From the NCBI GenBank assembly GCA_029582265.1, contig CM055827.1:2961423-3025422 (forward strand): DNA of 64,000 bases, in the 5' to 3' direction. Below, piece by piece: positions 11,201 through 26,550 of the stretch (position 1 is the stretch's first letter; every line of letters begins with the position of its first letter). This DNA comes from Zoroaster sp. YZ-2022 (lineage: Eukaryota; Echinodermata; Asteroidea; Forcipulatida; Zoroasteridae). The position numbers and the translations under genes were made by a program. The notes below the pieces were generated by a model, which searched no databases, had not been told where the DNA came from, and worked only from the letters and a program-made list of their open reading frames with translations.

Positions 11201-14200
11201 GAAACCGCATGCAAGTTGACCGTATTTTACAGAGGGCTATGTGTCCATGGAGGCCGTTTAAGGTACGAAATAATTATCCAAATTCAAAAGTATGGTGTTT
11301 GTCTGAAAGGGGAGAACCTAAGCTTTAATTTAGATATAAAATTATCGGCCTCCATTGAAAACTTTAAAAGTTATTCCCAACCATAGTTTTTTTTTTGTAT
11401 CACTGTATAGTGCTGTATTGTTTGCGGTGAAACCGCATGCAAGTTGACGGTATTTTACAGAGGGCTATGTGTCCATGGAGGCCGTTTAAGGTACGAAATA
11501 ATTATCCAAATTCAAAAGTATGGTGTTTTCTGAAAGGGAGAACCTAAGCTTTAATTTAGATATAAAATTATCGGCCTCCTTGAAAACTTTAAAAGTTATT
11601 CCCAACCATAGAAATGTTTTTTTGTAACACTGTATAGTGCTGTATTGTTTGCGGTGAAACCGCATGCAAGTTGACCGTATTTTACAGAGGGCTATGTGTC
11701 CATGGAGGCCGTTTAAGGTACGAAATAATTATCCAAATTCAAAAGTATGTGTGTTTTCTGAAAGGGAGAACCTAAGCTTTAATTTAGATATAAAATTATC
11801 GGCCTCCTTGAAAACTTTAAAGTTATTCCCAACCATAGAAATGTTTTTTTGTAACACTGTATAGTGCTGTATTGTTTGCGGTGAAACCGCATGCAAGTTG
11901 ACAGTATTTTACAGAGGGCTATGTGTCCATGGAGGCCGTTTAAGGTACGAAATAATTATCCAAATTCAAAAGTATGGTGTTTTTCTGAAAGGGGAGAACC
12001 TAAGCTTTAATTTAGATATAAAATTATCGGCCTCCTTGAAAACTTTAAAGTTATTCCCAACCATAGAAATGTTTTTGTAACACTGTATAGTGCTGTATTG
12101 TTTGCGGTGAAACCGCATGCAAGTTGACAGTATTTTACAGAGGGCTATGTGTCCATGGAGGCCGTTTAAGGTACGAAATAATTATCCAAATTCAAAAGTA
12201 TGGTGTTTTCTGAAAGGGAGAACCTAAGCTTTAATTTAGATATAAAATTATCGGCCTCCTTGAAAACTTTAAAGTTATTCCCAACCATAGAAATGTTTTT
12301 TGTAACACTGTATAGTGCTGTATTGTTTGCGGTGAAACCGCATGCAAGTTGACAGTATTTTACAGAGGGCTATGTGTCCATGGAGGCCGTTTAAGGTACG
12401 AAATAATTATCCAAATTCAAAAGTATGGTGTTTTCTGAAAGGGAGAACCTAAGCTTTAATTTAGATATAAAATTATCGGCCTCCCTTGAAAACTTTAAAA
12501 GTTATTCCCAACCATAGAAATGTTTTTTTGTAACACTGTATAGTGCTGTATTGTTTGCGGTGAAACCGCATGCAAGTTGACAGTATTTTACAGAGGCTAT
12601 GTGTCCATGGAGGCCGTTTAAGGTACGAAATAATTATCCAAATTCAAAAAGTATGGTGTTTTTCTGAAAGGGAGAACCTAAGCTTTAATTTAGATATAAA
12701 ATTATCGGCCTCCTTGAAAACTTTAAAAGTTATTCCCAACCATAGAAATGTTTTTGTAACACTGTATAGTGCTGTATTGTTTGCGGTGAAACCGCATGCA
12801 AGTTGACAGTATTTTACAGAGGGCTATGTGTCCATGGAGGCCGTTTAAGGTACGAAATAATTATCCAAATTCAAAAGTATGGTGTTTTTCTGAAAGGGAG
12901 AACCTAAGCTTTAATTTAGATATAAAATTATCAGCCTCCTTGAAAACTTTAAAGTTATTCCCAACCATAGAAATGTTTTTTGTAACACTGTATAGTGCTA
13001 TATTGTTTGCGGTGAAACCGCATGCAAGTTGACCGTATTTTACAGAGGGCTATGTGTCCATGGAGGCCGTTTAAGGTACGAAATAATTATAATAGTTCAA
13101 ATGTATGGTGTTGTTCTGAAAGGGAGAACCTAAGCTTTAATTTAGATATAAAATTATCGGCCTCCTTGAAAACTTTAAAGTTATTCCCAACCATAGAAAT
13201 GTTTTTGTAACACTGTATAGTGCTGTATTGTTTGCGGTGAAACCGCATGCAAGTTGACAGTATTTTACAGAGGGCTATGTGTCCATGGAGGCCGTTTAAG
13301 GTACGAAATAATTATCCAAATTCAAAAGTATGGTGTTTTCTGAAAGGGAGAACCTAAGCTTTAATTTAGATATAAAATTATCGGCCTCCTTGAAAACTTT
13401 AAAGTTATTCCCAACCATAGAAATGTTTTTGTAACACTGTATAGTGCTGTATTGTTTGCGGTGAAACCGCATGCAAGTTGACAGTATTTTACAGAGGGCT
13501 ATGTGTCCATGGAGGCCGTTTAAGGTACGAAATAATTATCCAAATTCAAAAGTATGGTGTTTTTCTGAAAGGGAGAACCTAAGCTTTAATTTAGATATAA
13601 AATTATCGGCCTCCCTTGAAAACTTTAAAAGTTATTCCCAACCATAGAAATGTTTTTGTAACACTGTATAGTGCTGTATTGTTTGCGGTGAAACCGCATG
13701 CAAGTTGACAGTATTTTACAGAGGGCTATGTGTCCATGGAGGCCGTTTAAGGTACGAAATAATTATCCAAATTCAAAAGTATGGTGTTTTCTGAAAGGGA
13801 GAACCTAAGCTTTAATTTAGATATAAAATTATCGGCCTCCTTGAAAACTTTAAAAGTTATTCCCAACCATAGAAATGTTTTTTGTAACACTGTATAGTGC
13901 TGTATTGTTTGCGGTGAAACCGCATGCAAGTTGACAGTATTTTACAGAGGCTGTGTCCATGGAGGCCGTTTAAGGTACGAAATAATTATCCAAATTCAAA
14001 AGTATGGTGTTTTTCTGAAAGGGAGAACCTAAGCTTTAATTTAGATATAAAATTATCGGCCTCCCTTGAAAACTTTAAAGTTATTCCCAACCATAGAAAT
14101 GTTTTTTTTGTAACACTGTATAGTGCTGTATTGTTTGCGGTGAAACCGCATGCAAGTTGACAGTATTTTACAGAGGGCTATTTGTCCATGGAGGCCGTTT

Positions 14201-17200
14201 AAGGTACGAAATAATTATCCAAATTCAAAAGTATGGTGTTTTTCTGAAAGGGAGAACCTAAGCTTTAATTTAGATATAAAATTATCGGCCTCCTTGAAAA
14301 CTTTAAAAGTTATTCCCAACCATAGAAATGTTTTTTTGTAACACTGTATAGTGCTGTATTGTTTGCGGTGAAACCGCATGCAAGTTGACAGTATTTTACA
14401 GAGGGCTATGTGTCCATGGAGGCCGTTTAAGGTACGAAATAATTATCCAAATTCAAAAGTATGGTGTTTTCTGAAGGGGAGAACCTAAGCTTTAATTTAG
14501 ATATAAAATTATCGGCCTCCTTGAAAACTTTAAAAGTTATTCCCAACCATAGAAATGTTTTTGTAACACTGTATAGTGCTGTATTGTTTGCGGTGAAACC
14601 GCATGCAAGTTGACAGTATTTTACAGAGGGCTATGTGTCCATGGAGGCCGTTTAAGGTACGAAATAATTATCCAAATTCAAAAGTATGGTGTTTTTCTGA
14701 AAGGGAGAACCTAAGCTTTAATTTAGATATAAAATTATCGGCCTCCTTGAAAACTTTAAAAGTTATTCCCAACCATAGAAATGTTTTTTGTAACACTGTA
14801 TAGTGCTGTATTGTTTGCGGTGAAACCGCATGCAAGTTGACGGTATTTTACAGAGGGCTATGTGTCCATGGAGGCCGTTTAAGGTACGAAATAATTATCC
14901 AAATTCAAAAGTATGGTGTTTTTCTGAAAGGGGAGAACCTAAGCTTTAATTAAGATATAAAATTATCAGCCTCCTTGAAAACTTTAAAGTTATTCCCAAC
15001 CATAGAAATGTTTCTTGTAACACTGTATAGTGCTGTAGTGTTTGCGGTGAAACCGCATGCAAGTTGACAGTATTTTACAGAGGGCTTTGTGTCCATGGTG
15101 GCCGTTTAAGGTACGAAATAATTATCCAAATTCAAAAAGTGTATGGTGTTTTCTGAAAAGGGAGAACCTAAGCTTTAATATAGATATAAAATTATCGGCC
15201 TCCTTGAAAACTTTAAAAGTTATTCCCAACCATAGAAATGTTTTTGTAACACTGTATAGTGCTGTATTGTTTGCGGTGAAACCGCATGCAAGTTGACAGT
15301 ATTTTACAGAGGGCTATGTGTCCATGGAGGCCGTTTAAGGTACGAAATAATTATCCAAATTCAAAAGTATGGTGTTTTCTGAAAGGGGAGAACCTAAGCT
15401 TTAATTTAGATATAAAATTATCAGCCTCCTTGAAAACTTTAAAGTTATTCCCAACCATAGAAATGTTTTTGTAACACTGTATAGTGCTGTATTGTTTGCG
15501 GTGAAACCGCATGCAAGTTGACAGTATTTTACAGAGGGCTATGTGTCCATGGAGGCCGTTTAAGGTACGAAATAATTATCCAAATTCAAAAGTATGGTGT
15601 TTTTTCTGAAGGGAGAACCCTAAGCTTTAATTTAGATATAAAATTATCGGCCTCCTTGAAAACTTTAAAGTTATTCCCAACCATAGAAATGTTTTTGTAA
15701 CACTGTATAGTGCTGTATTGTTTGCGGTGAAACCGCATGCAAGTTGACAGTATTTTACAGAGGGCTATGTGTCCATGGAGGCCGTTTAAGGTACGAAATA
15801 ATTATCCAAATTCAAAAGTATGGTGTTTTTTGAAAGGGAGAACCTAAGCTTTAATTTAGATATAAAATTATCGGCCTCCTTGAAAACTTTAAAAGTTATT
15901 CCCAACCATAGAAATGTTTTTTTGTAACACTGTATAGTGCTGTATTGTTTGCGGTGAAACCGCATGCAAGTTGACAGTATTTTACAGAGGGCTATGTGTC
16001 CATGGAGGCCGTTTAAGGTACGAAATAATTATCCAAATTCAAAAGTATGGTGTTTTTCTGAAAGGGAGAACCTAAGCTTTAATTTAGATATAAAATTATC
16101 GGCCTCCTTGAAAACTTTAAAAGTTATTCCCAACCATAGAAATGTTTTTTGTAACACTGTATAGTGCTGTATTGTTTGCGGTGAAACCGCATGCAAGTTG
16201 ACCGTATTTTACAGAGGGCTATGTGTCCATGGAGGCCGTTTAAGGTACGAAATAATTATCCAAATTCAAAAGTATGGTGTTTTTCTGAAGGGAGAACCTA
16301 AGCTTTAATTTAGATATAAAATTATCGGCCTCCCTTGAAAACTTTAAAGTTATTCCCAACCATAGAAATGTTTTTTGTAACACTGTATAGTGCTGTATTG
16401 TTTGCGGTGAAACCGCATGCAAGTTGACCGTATTTTACAGAGGGCTATGTGTCCATGGAGGCCGTTTAAGGTACGAAATAATTATCCAAATTCAAAAGTA
16501 TGGTGTTTTTCTGAAAGGGAGAACCTAAGCTTTAATTTAGATATAAAATTATCGGCCTCCTTGAAAACTTTAAAGTTATTCCCAACCATAGAAATGTTTT
16601 TGTAACACTGTATAGTGCTGTATTGTTTGCGGTGAAACCGCATGCAAGTTGACAGTATTTTACAGAGGGCTATGTGTCCATGGAGGCCGTTTAAGGTACG
16701 AAATAATTATCCAAATTCAAAAGTATGGTGTTTTTCTGAAAGGGAGAACCTAAGCTTTAATTTAGATATAAAATTATCGGCCTCCTTGAAAACTTTAAAG
16801 TTATTCCCAACCATAGAAATGTTTTTGTAACACTGTATAGTGCTGTATTGTTTGCGGTGAAACCGCATGCAAGTTGACAGTATTTTACAGAGGGCTATGT
16901 GTCCATGGAGGCCGTTTAAGGTACGAAATAATTATCCAAATTCAAAAGTATGGTGTTTTTCTGAAAGGGAGAACCTAAGCTTTAATTTAGATATAAAATT
17001 ATCGGCCTCCTTGAAAACTTTAAAGTTATTCCCAACCATAGAAATGTTTTTTGTAACACTGTATAGTGCTGTATTGTTTGCGGTGAAACCGCATGCAAGT
17101 TGACAGTATTTTACAGAGGGCTATGTGTCCATGGAGGCCGTTTAAGGTACGAAATAATTATCCAAATTCAAAAGTATGGTGTTTTCTGAAGGGAGAACCT

Positions 17201-20200
17201 AAGCTTTAATTTAGATATAAAATTATCGGCCTCCTTGAAAACTTTAAAAGTTATTCCCAACCATAGAAATGTTTTTTGTAACACTGTATAGTGCTGTATT
17301 GTTTGCGGTGAAACCGCATGCAAGTTGACAGTATTTTACAGAGGGCTATGTGTCCATGGAGGCCGTTTAAGGTACGAAGTAATTATCCAAATTCAAAAGT
17401 ATGGTGTTTTCTGAAAGGGGAGAACCTAAGCTTTAATTTAGATATAAAATTATCGGCCTCCTTGAAAACTTTAAAGTTATTCCCAACCATAGAAATGTTT
17501 ATTTTTGTAACACTGTATAGTGCTGTATTGTTTGCGGTGAAACCGCATGCAAGTTGACGGTATTTTACAGAGGGCTATGTGTCCATGGAGGCCGTTTAAG
17601 GTACGAAATAATTATCAAAATTCAAAAGTATGGTGTTTTTCTGAAATGGAGAACCTAAGCTTTAATTTAGATATAAAATTATCGGCCTCCCTTGAAAACC
17701 TTAAAAGTTATTCCCAACCATAGAATTTTTTTTTTTTGTAAAACTGTATAGTGCTGTATTGTTTGCGATGAAACCGCATGCAAGTTGACCGTAATTTACA
17801 GAGGGCTATGTGTCCCTGGAGGCCGTTTAAGGTACGAAATAATTATCCAAATTCAAAAGTATGGTGTTTTTCTGAAAGGGAGAACCTAAGCTTTAATTTA
17901 GATATAAAATTATCGGCCTCCTTGAAAACTTTTAAAAGTTATTCCCAACCATAGAAATGAAATTTTGTAACACTGTATAGTGCTGTATTGTTTGCGGTGA
18001 AACCGCATGCAAGTTGACCGTATTTTACAGAGGGCTATGTGTCCATGGAGGCCATTTAAGGTACGAAATAATTATCCAAATTCAAAAGTATGGTGTTTTT
18101 CTGAAAGGGGAGAACCTAAGCTTTAATTTAGATATAAAATTATCGGCCTCCCTTGAAAACTTTAAAAGTTATTTCCAACCATAGAATTGTTTTTGTAACA
18201 CTGTATAGTGCTGTATTGTTTGCGGTGAAACCGCATGCAGAGTTGACAGTATTTTACAGAGGGCTATGTGTCCATGGAGGCCGTTTAAGGTACGAAATAA
18301 TTATCCAAATTCAAAAGTATGGTGTTTTTCTGAAAGGGAGAACCTAAGCTTTAATTTAGATATAAAATTATCGGCCTCCTTGAAAACTTTAAAGTTATTC
18401 CCAACCATAGAAATGTTTTTTTGTAACACTGTATAGTGCTGTATTGTTTGCGGTGAAACCGCATGCAAGATTGACAGTATTTTACAGAGAGGCTATGTGT
18501 CCATGGAGGCCGTTTAAGGTACGAAATAATTATCCAAATTCAAAAGTATGGTGTTTTCTGAAGGGAGAACCTAAGCTTTAATTTAGATATAAAATTATCG
18601 GCCTCCTTGAAAACTTTAAAGTTATTCCCAACCATAGAAATGTTTTTTGTAACACTGTATAGTGCTGTATTGTTTGCGGTGAAACCGCATGCAAGTTGAC
18701 AGTATTTTACAGAGGGCTATGTGTCCATGGAGGCCGTTTAAGGTACGAAATAATTATCCAAATTCAAAGTGTATGGTGTTTTCTGAAAGGGAGAACCTAA
18801 GCTTTAATTTAGATATAAAATTATCGGCCTCCTTGAAAACTTTAAAGTTATTCCCAACCATAGAAATGTTTTTGTAACACTGTATAGTGCTGTATTGTTT
18901 GCGGTGAAACCGCATGCAAGTTGACCGTATTTTACAGAGGGCTAATGTGTCCATGGAGGCCGTTTAAGGTACGAAATAATTATCCAAATTCAAAAGTATG
19001 GTGTTTTTCTGAAAGGGAGAACCTAAGCTTTAATTTAGATATAAAATTATCGGCCTCCTTGAAAACTTTAAAGTTATTCCCAACCATAGAAATGTTTTTG
19101 TAACACTGTATAGTGCTGTATTGTTTGCGGTGAAACCGCATGCAAGTTGACAGTATTTTACAGAGGGCTATGTGTCCATGGAGGCCGTTTAAGGTACGAA
19201 ATAATTATCCAAATTCAAAAGTATGGTGTTTTTCTGAAAGGGAGAACCTAAGCTTTAATTTAGATATAAAATTATCGGCCTCCTTGAAAACTTTAAAAGT
19301 TATTCCCAACCATAGAAATGTTTTTGTAACACTGTATAGTGCTGTATTGTTTGCGGTGAAACCGCATGCAAGTTGACAGTATTTTACAGAGGGCTATGTG
19401 TCCATGGAGGCCGTTTAAGGTACGAAATAATTATCCAAATTCAAAAGTATGGTGTTTTTCTGAAAGGGAGAACCTAAGCTTTAATTTAGATATAAAATTA
19501 TCGGCCTCCTTGAAAACTTTTAAAGTTATTCCCAACCATAGAAATGTTTTTGTAACACTGTATAGTGCTGTATTGTTTGCGGTGAAACCGCATGCAAGTT
19601 GACAGTATTTTACAGAGGGCTATGTGTCCATGGAGGCCGTTTAAGGTACGAAATAATTATCCAAATTCAAAAGTATGGTGTTTTCTGAAAGGGAGAACCT
19701 AAGCTTTAATTTAGATATAAAATTATCGGCCTCCTTGAAAACTTTAAAGTTATTCCCAACCATAGAAATGTTTTTGTAACACTGTATAGTGCTGTATTGT
19801 TTGCGGTGAAACCGCATGCAAGTTGACCAGTATTTTACAGAGGGCTATGTGTCCATGGAGGCCGTTTAAGGTACGAAATAATTATCAAATTCAAAAGTAT
19901 GGTGTTTTTCTGAAAGGGAGAACCTAAGCTTTAATTTAGATATAAAATTATCGGCCTCCTTGAAAACTTTAAAAGTTATTCCCAACCATAGAAATGTTTT
20001 TTGTAACACTGTATAGTGCTGTATTGTTTGCGGTGAAACCGCATGCAAGTTGACAGTATTTTACAGAGGGCTATGTGTCCATGGAGGCCGTTTAAGGTAC
20101 GAAATAATTATCCAAATTCAAAAGTATGGTGTTTTCTGAAAGGGAGAACCTAAGCTTTAATTATAGATATAAAATTATCGGCCTCCTTGAAAACTTTAAA

Positions 20201-23200
20201 AGTTATTCCCAACCATAGAAATGTTTTTGTAACACTGTATAGTGCTGTATTGTTTGCGGTGAAACCGCATGCAAGTTGACAGTATTTTACAGAGGGCTAT
20301 GTGTCCATGGAGGCCGTTTAAGGTACGAAATAATTATCCAAATTCAAAAGTATGGTGTTTTTCTGAAAGGGAGAACCTAAGCTTTAATTTAGATATAAAA
20401 TTATCGGCCTCCTTGAAAACTTTAAAGTTATTCCCAACCATAGAAATGTTTTTTGTAACACTGTATAGTGCTGTATTGTTTGCGGTGAAACCGCATGCAA
20501 GTTGACAGTATTTTACAGAGGGCTATGTGTCCATGGAGGCCGTTTAAGGTACGAAATAATTATCCAAATTCAAAAGTATGGTGTTTTCTGAAAGGGGAGA
20601 ACCTAAGCTTTAATTTAGATATAAAATTATCGGCCTCCTTGAAAACTTTAAAAGTTATTCCCAACCATAGAAATGTTTTTGTAACACTGTATAGTGCTGT
20701 ATTGTTTGCGGTGAAACCGCATGCAAGTTGACAGTATTTTACAGAGGGCTATGTGTCCATGGAGGCCGTTTAAGGTACGAAATAATTATCCAAATTCAAA
20801 AGTATGGTGTTTTCTGAAAGGGGAGAACCTAAGCTTTAATTTAGATATAAAATTATCGGCCTCCTTGAAAACTTTAAAGTTATTCCCAACCATAGAAATG
20901 TTTTTGTAACACTGTATAGTGCTGTATTGTTTGCGGTGAAACCGCATGCAAGTTGACGGTATTTTACAGAGGGCTATGTGTCCATGGAGGCCGTTTAAGG
21001 TACGAAATAATTATCCAAATTCAAAAGTATGGTCTTTTTCTGAAAGGGAGAACCTAAGCTTTAATTTAGATATAAAATTATCGGCCTCCTTGAAAAATTT
21101 AAAAGTTATTCCCAACCATAGAATTTCTGTTTGTAACATTGTATAGTACTGTATTGTTTGCGGTGAAACCGCATGCAAGTTGACGGTATTTTACAGAGGC
21201 TATGTGTCCATGGAGGCCGTTTAAGGTACGAAATAATTATCCAAATTCAAAAGTATGGTGTTTTTCTGAAAGGGAGAACCTAAGCTTTAATTTAGATATA
21301 AAATTATCGGCCTCCTTGAAAACTTTAAAGTTATTCCCAACCATAGAAATGTTTTTTGTAACACTGTATAGTGCTGTATTGTTTGCGGTGAAACCGCATG
21401 CAAGTTGACAGTATTTTACAGAGGGCTATGTGTCCATGGAGGCCGTTTAAGGTACGAAATAATTATCCAAATTCAAAAGTATGGTGTTTTCTGAAAGGGA
21501 GAACCTAAGCTTTAATTTAGATATAAAATTATCGGCCTCCTTGAAAACTTTAAAAGTTATTCCCAACCATAGAAATGTTTTTTGTAACACTGTATAGTGC
21601 TGTATTGTTTGGGGTGAAACCGCATGCAAGTTGACAGTATTTTACAGAGGGCTAAGTGTCCATGGAGGCCGTTTAAGGTAGGAAATAATTATCCAAATTC
21701 AAAAGTATGGTGTTTTCTGAAAGGGAGAACCTAAGCTTTAATTTAGATATAAAATTATCGGCCTCCTTGAAAACTTTAAAGTTATTCCCAACCATAGAAA
21801 TGTTTTTTGTAACACTGTATAGTGCTGTATTGTTTGCGGTGAAACCGCATGCAAGTTGACAGTATTTTACAGAGGGCTATGTGTCCATGGAGGCCGTTTA
21901 AGGTACGAAATAATTATCCAAATTCAAAAGTATGGTGTTTTTCTGAAAGGGAGAACCTAAGCTTTAATTTAGATATAAAATTATCGGCCTCCTTGAAAAC
22001 TTTAAAAGTTATTCCCAACCATAGAAATGTTTTTTGTAACACTGTATAGTGCTGTATTGTTTGCGGTGAAACCGCATGCAAGATGACCGTATTTTACAGA
22101 GGGCTATGTGTCCATGGAGGCCGTTTAAGGTACGAAATAATTATCCAAATTCAAAAGTATGGTGTTTTCTGAAAGGGGAGAACCTAAGCTTTAATTTAGA
22201 TATAAAATTATCGGCCTCCTTGAAAACTTTAAAAGATATTCCCAATCAAAGAAAATTATTTTTGTAACACTCTATAGTCCTGTATTGTTTGCGGTGAAAC
22301 CTCATGCAAGATGACAGTATTTTACAGAGGGCTATGTGTCCATGGAGGCCGTTTAAGGTACGAAATAATTATCCAATTCAAAAGTATGGTGTTTTTCTGA
22401 AAGGGAGAACCTAAGCTTTAATTTAGATATAAAATTATCGGCCTCCCTTGAAAACTTTAAAAGTTATTCCCAACCATAGAAATGTTTTTTGTATCACTTT
22501 ATAGTGCTGTATTGTTTGCGGTGAAACCGCATGCAAGTTGACAGTATTTTACAGAGAGGCTATGTGTCCATGGAGGCCGTTTAAGGTACGAAATAATTAT
22601 CCAAATTCAAAAGTATGGTGTTTTCTGAAAGGGGAGAACCTAAGCTTTAATATAGATATAAAATTATCGGCCTCCTTGAAAACTTTAAAGTTATTCCCAA
22701 CCATAGAAATGTTTTTGTAACACTGTATAGTGCTGTATTGTTTGCGGTGAAACCGCATGCAAGTTGACAGTATTTTACAGAGGGCTAAGTGTCCATGGAG
22801 GCCGTTTAAGGTACGAAATAATTATCCAAATTCAAAAGTATGGTGTTTTTCTGAAAGGGAGAACCTAAGCTTTAATTTAGATATAAAATTATCGGCCTCC
22901 CTTGAAAACTTTAAAAGTTATTCCCAACCATAGAAATATTTGTTTTTGTAACACTGTATAGTGCTGTATTGTTTGCGGTGAAACCGCATGCAAGTTGACG
23001 GTATTTTACAGAGGGCTATGTGTCCATGGAGGCCGTTTAAGGTACGAAATAATTATCCAAATTCAAAAGTATGGTGTTTTTCTGACAGGGGAGAACCTAA
23101 GCTTTAATTTAGATATAAAATTATCGGCCTCCTTTGAAAAATTTTAAAGTTATTCCCAACCATAGAAATGTTTTTTTTGTAACACTGTATAGTGCTGTAT

Positions 23201-25199
23201 TGTTTGCGGTGAAACCGCATACAAGTTGACGGTATTTTACAGAGGGCTATGTGTCCATGGAGGCCGTTTAAGGTACGAAATAATTATCCAAATTCAAAAG
23301 TATGGTGTTTTCTGAAAGGGAGAACCTAAGCTTTAATTTAGATATAAAATTATCGGCCTCCCTTGAAAACTTTAAAAGTTATTCCCAACCATAGAAATGT
23401 GTTTTTTTTGTAACACTGTATAGTGCTGTATTGTTTGCGGTGAAACCGCATGCAAATTGACCGTATTTTACAGAGGGCTATGTGTCCATGGAGGCCGTTT
23501 AAGGTGCAAAATAATTATCCAAATTCAAAAGTATGGTGTTTTTCTGAAAGGGGAGAACCTACGCTTTAATTTAGATGTAAAATTATCGGCCTCCTTGAAA
23601 ACTTTAAAGTTATTCCCAACCATAGAAATGTTTTTGTAACACTGTATAGTGCTGTATTGTTTGTCGTGAAACCAAATGCAATTTGACGGTATTTTACAGA
23701 GGGCTATGTGTCCATGGAGGCCGTTTAAGGTACGAAATAATTATCCAAATTCAAAAGTATGGTGTTTTCTGAAGGGAGAACCTAAGCTTTAATTTAGATA
23801 TAAAATTATCGGCCTCCTTGAAAACTTTAAAGTTATTCCCAACCATAGAAATGTTTTTTTGTAACACTGTATAGTGCTGTATTGTTTGCGGTGAAACCGC
23901 ATGCAAGTTGACAGTATTTTACAGAGGGCTATGTGTCCATGGAGGCCGTTTAAGGTACGAAATAATTATCCAAATTCAAAAGTATGGTGTTTTTCTGAAA
24001 GGGAGAACCTAAGCTTTAATTTAGATATAAAATTATCGGCCTCCCTTGAAAACTTTAAAGTTATTCCCAACCATAGAAATGTTTTTTGTAACACTGTATA
24101 GTGCTGTATTGTTTGCGGTGAAACCGCATGCAAGTTGACAGTATTTTACAGAGGGCTATGTGTCCATGGAGGCCGTTTAAGGTACGAAATAATTATCCAA
24201 ATTCAAAAGTATGGTGTTTTTCTGAAAGGGAGAACCTAAGCTTTAATTTAGATATAAAATTATCGGCCTCCTTGAAAACTTTAAAAGTTATTCCCAACCA
24301 TAGAAATGTTTTTGTAACACTGTATAGTGCTGTATTGTTTGCGGTGAAACCGCATGCAAGTTGACAGTATTTTACAGAGGGCTAAGTGTCCATGGAGGCC
24401 GTTTAAGGTACGAAATAATTATCCAAATTCAAAAGTATGGTGTTTTCTGAAAGGGAGAACCTAAGCTTTAATATAGATATAAAATTATCGGCCTCCTTGA
24501 AAACTTTAAAGTTATTCCCAACCATAGAAATGTTTTTTTGTAACACTGTATAGTGCTGTATTGTTTGCGGTGAAACCGCATGCAAGTTGACAGTATTTTA
24601 CAGAGGGCTATGTGTCCATGGAGGCCGTTTAAGGTACGAAATAATTATCCAAATTCAAAAGTATGGTGTTTTTCTGAAAGGGAGAACCTAAGCTTTAATT
24701 TAGATATAAAATTATCGGCCTCCTTGAAAACTTTAAAAGTTATTCCCAACCATAGAAATGTTTTTGTAACACTGTATAGTGCTGTATTGTTTGCGGTGAA
24801 ACCGCATGCAAGTTGACAGTATTTTACAGAGGGCTATGTGTCCATGGAGGCCGTTTAAGGTACGAAATAATTATCCAAATTCAAAAGTATGGTGTTTTCT
24901 GAAAGGGAGAACCTAAGCTTTAATTTAGATATAAAATTATCGGCCTCCTTGAAAACTTTTAAAAGTTATTCCCAACCATAGAATGTTTTTTTGTAACACT
25001 GTATAGTGCTGTATTGTTTGCGGTGAAACCGCATGCAAGTTGACAGTATTTTACAGAGGGCTATGTGTCCATGGAGGCCGTTTAAGGTACGAAATAATTA
25101 TCCAAATTCAAAAGTATGGTGTTTTCTGAAAGGGAGAACCTAAGCTTTAATATAGATATAAAATTATCGGCCTCCCTTGAAAATTTTAAAAGTTATTCC

Positions 25200-25265
25200 C
25201 AACCATAGAAATCTTAAGTTAGTAACACTGTATAGGGCTCTCTTGTTTGCGGTGAGACAGCATGC
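25200..25265 (+). repeat. Degenerate monomer junction inside the core
   Basis: The normally invariant block is altered here: TATAGGGCTCTCTTG replaces TATAGTGCTGTATTG, and GGTGAGACAGCATGC replaces GGTGAAACCGCATGC. This also destroys the hairpin stem. It is one of very few units in which the hairpin is damaged. Confidence 0.7.
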
Positions 25266-26476
25266 AAGTTGACTGTATTTTACAGAGGGCTATGTGTCCA
25301 TGGAGGCCGTTTAAGGTACGAAATAATTATCCAAATTCAAAAGTATGGTGTTTTTCTGAAAGGGAGAACCTAAGCTTTAATTTAGATATAAAATTATCGG
25401 CCTCCTTGAAAACTTTAAAGTTATTCCCAACCATAGAAATGTTTTTTGTAACACTGTATAGTGCTGTATTGTTTGCGGTGAAACCGCATGCAAGTTGACC
25501 GTATTTTACAGAGGGCTATGTGTCCATGGAGGCCGTTTAAGGTACGAAATAATTATCCAAATTCAAAAGTATGGTGTTTTCTGAAAGGGAGAACCTAAGC
25601 TTTAATTTAGATATAAAATTATCGGCCTCCTTGAAAACTTTAAAGTTATTCCCAACCATAGAAATGTTTTTGTAACACTGTATAGTGCTGTATTGTTTGC
25701 GGTGAAACCGCATGCAAGTTGACAGTATTTTACAGAGGGCTATGTGTCCATGGAGGCCGTTTAAGGTACGAAATAATTATCCAAATTCAAAAGTATGGTG
25801 TTTTTCTGAAAGGGAGAACCTAAGCTTTAATTTAGATATAAAATTATCGGCCTCCTTGAAAACTTTAAAAGTTATTCCCAACCATAGAAATGTTTTTTGT
25901 AACACTGTATAGTGCTGTATTGTTTGCGGTGAAACCGCATGCAAGTTGACGGTATTTTACAGAGGGCTATGTGTCCATGGAGGCCGTTTAAGGTACGAAA
26001 TAATTATCCAAATTCAAAAGTATGGTGTTTTTCTGAAAGGGGAGCACCTAAGCTTTAATTTAGATATAAAATTATCGGCCTCCCTTGAAAACTTTAAAGT
26101 TATTCCCAACCATAGAAATGTTTTTTTGTAACACTGTATAGTGCTGTATTGTTTGCGGTGAAACCGCATGCAAGTTGACGGTATTTTACAGAGGGCTATG
26201 TGTCCATGGAGGCCGTTTAAGGTACGAAATAATTATCCAAATTCAAAAGTATGGTGTTTTCTGAAAGGGAGAACCTAAGCTTTAATTTAGATATAAAATT
26301 ATCGGCCTCCTTGAAAACTTTAAAGTTATTCCCAACCATAGAAATGTTTTTGTAACACTGTATAGTGCTGTATTGTTTGCGGTGAAACCGCATGCAAGTT
26401 GACCGTATTTTACAGAGGGCTATGTGTCCATGGAGGCCGTTTAAGGTACGAAATAATTATCCAAATTCAAAAGTAT

Positions 26477-26550
26477 AGGTTTTTTCTGAAAAGGTATAAA
26501 CTAAGCTAAAATCAAGAAATAAAATTATCGGACTACCTTGAAAACTTTAA
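26477..26550 (+). repeat. Degenerate satellite monomer segment
   Basis: The variable half reads GTTTTTTCTGAAAAGGTATA followed by AACTAAGC and an A-rich stretch in place of the AACCTAAGCTTTAATTTAG segment. Both conserved blocks are normal. Confidence 0.65.

Larger units (their letters stand above)
1459..11660 (+). repeat. Satellite array, divergent left flank (~45 monomers)
   Basis: Continuous head-to-tail monomers of about 224-233 bp. The triplet after GTTGA, which separates subtypes, is mostly CGG or CCG here, and T-run lengths and the CTGAAAGGGG segment vary a lot. Several monomers are visibly decayed (see separate entries). The strongly conserved parts are the GTAACACTGTATAGTGCTG / TGCGGTGAAACCGCATGC block and the CCATGGAGGCCGTTTAAGG to CAAAAGTATGG block. 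Each monomer has one CCATGG, one GCATGC and usually one AAGCTT site. Confidence 0.96.
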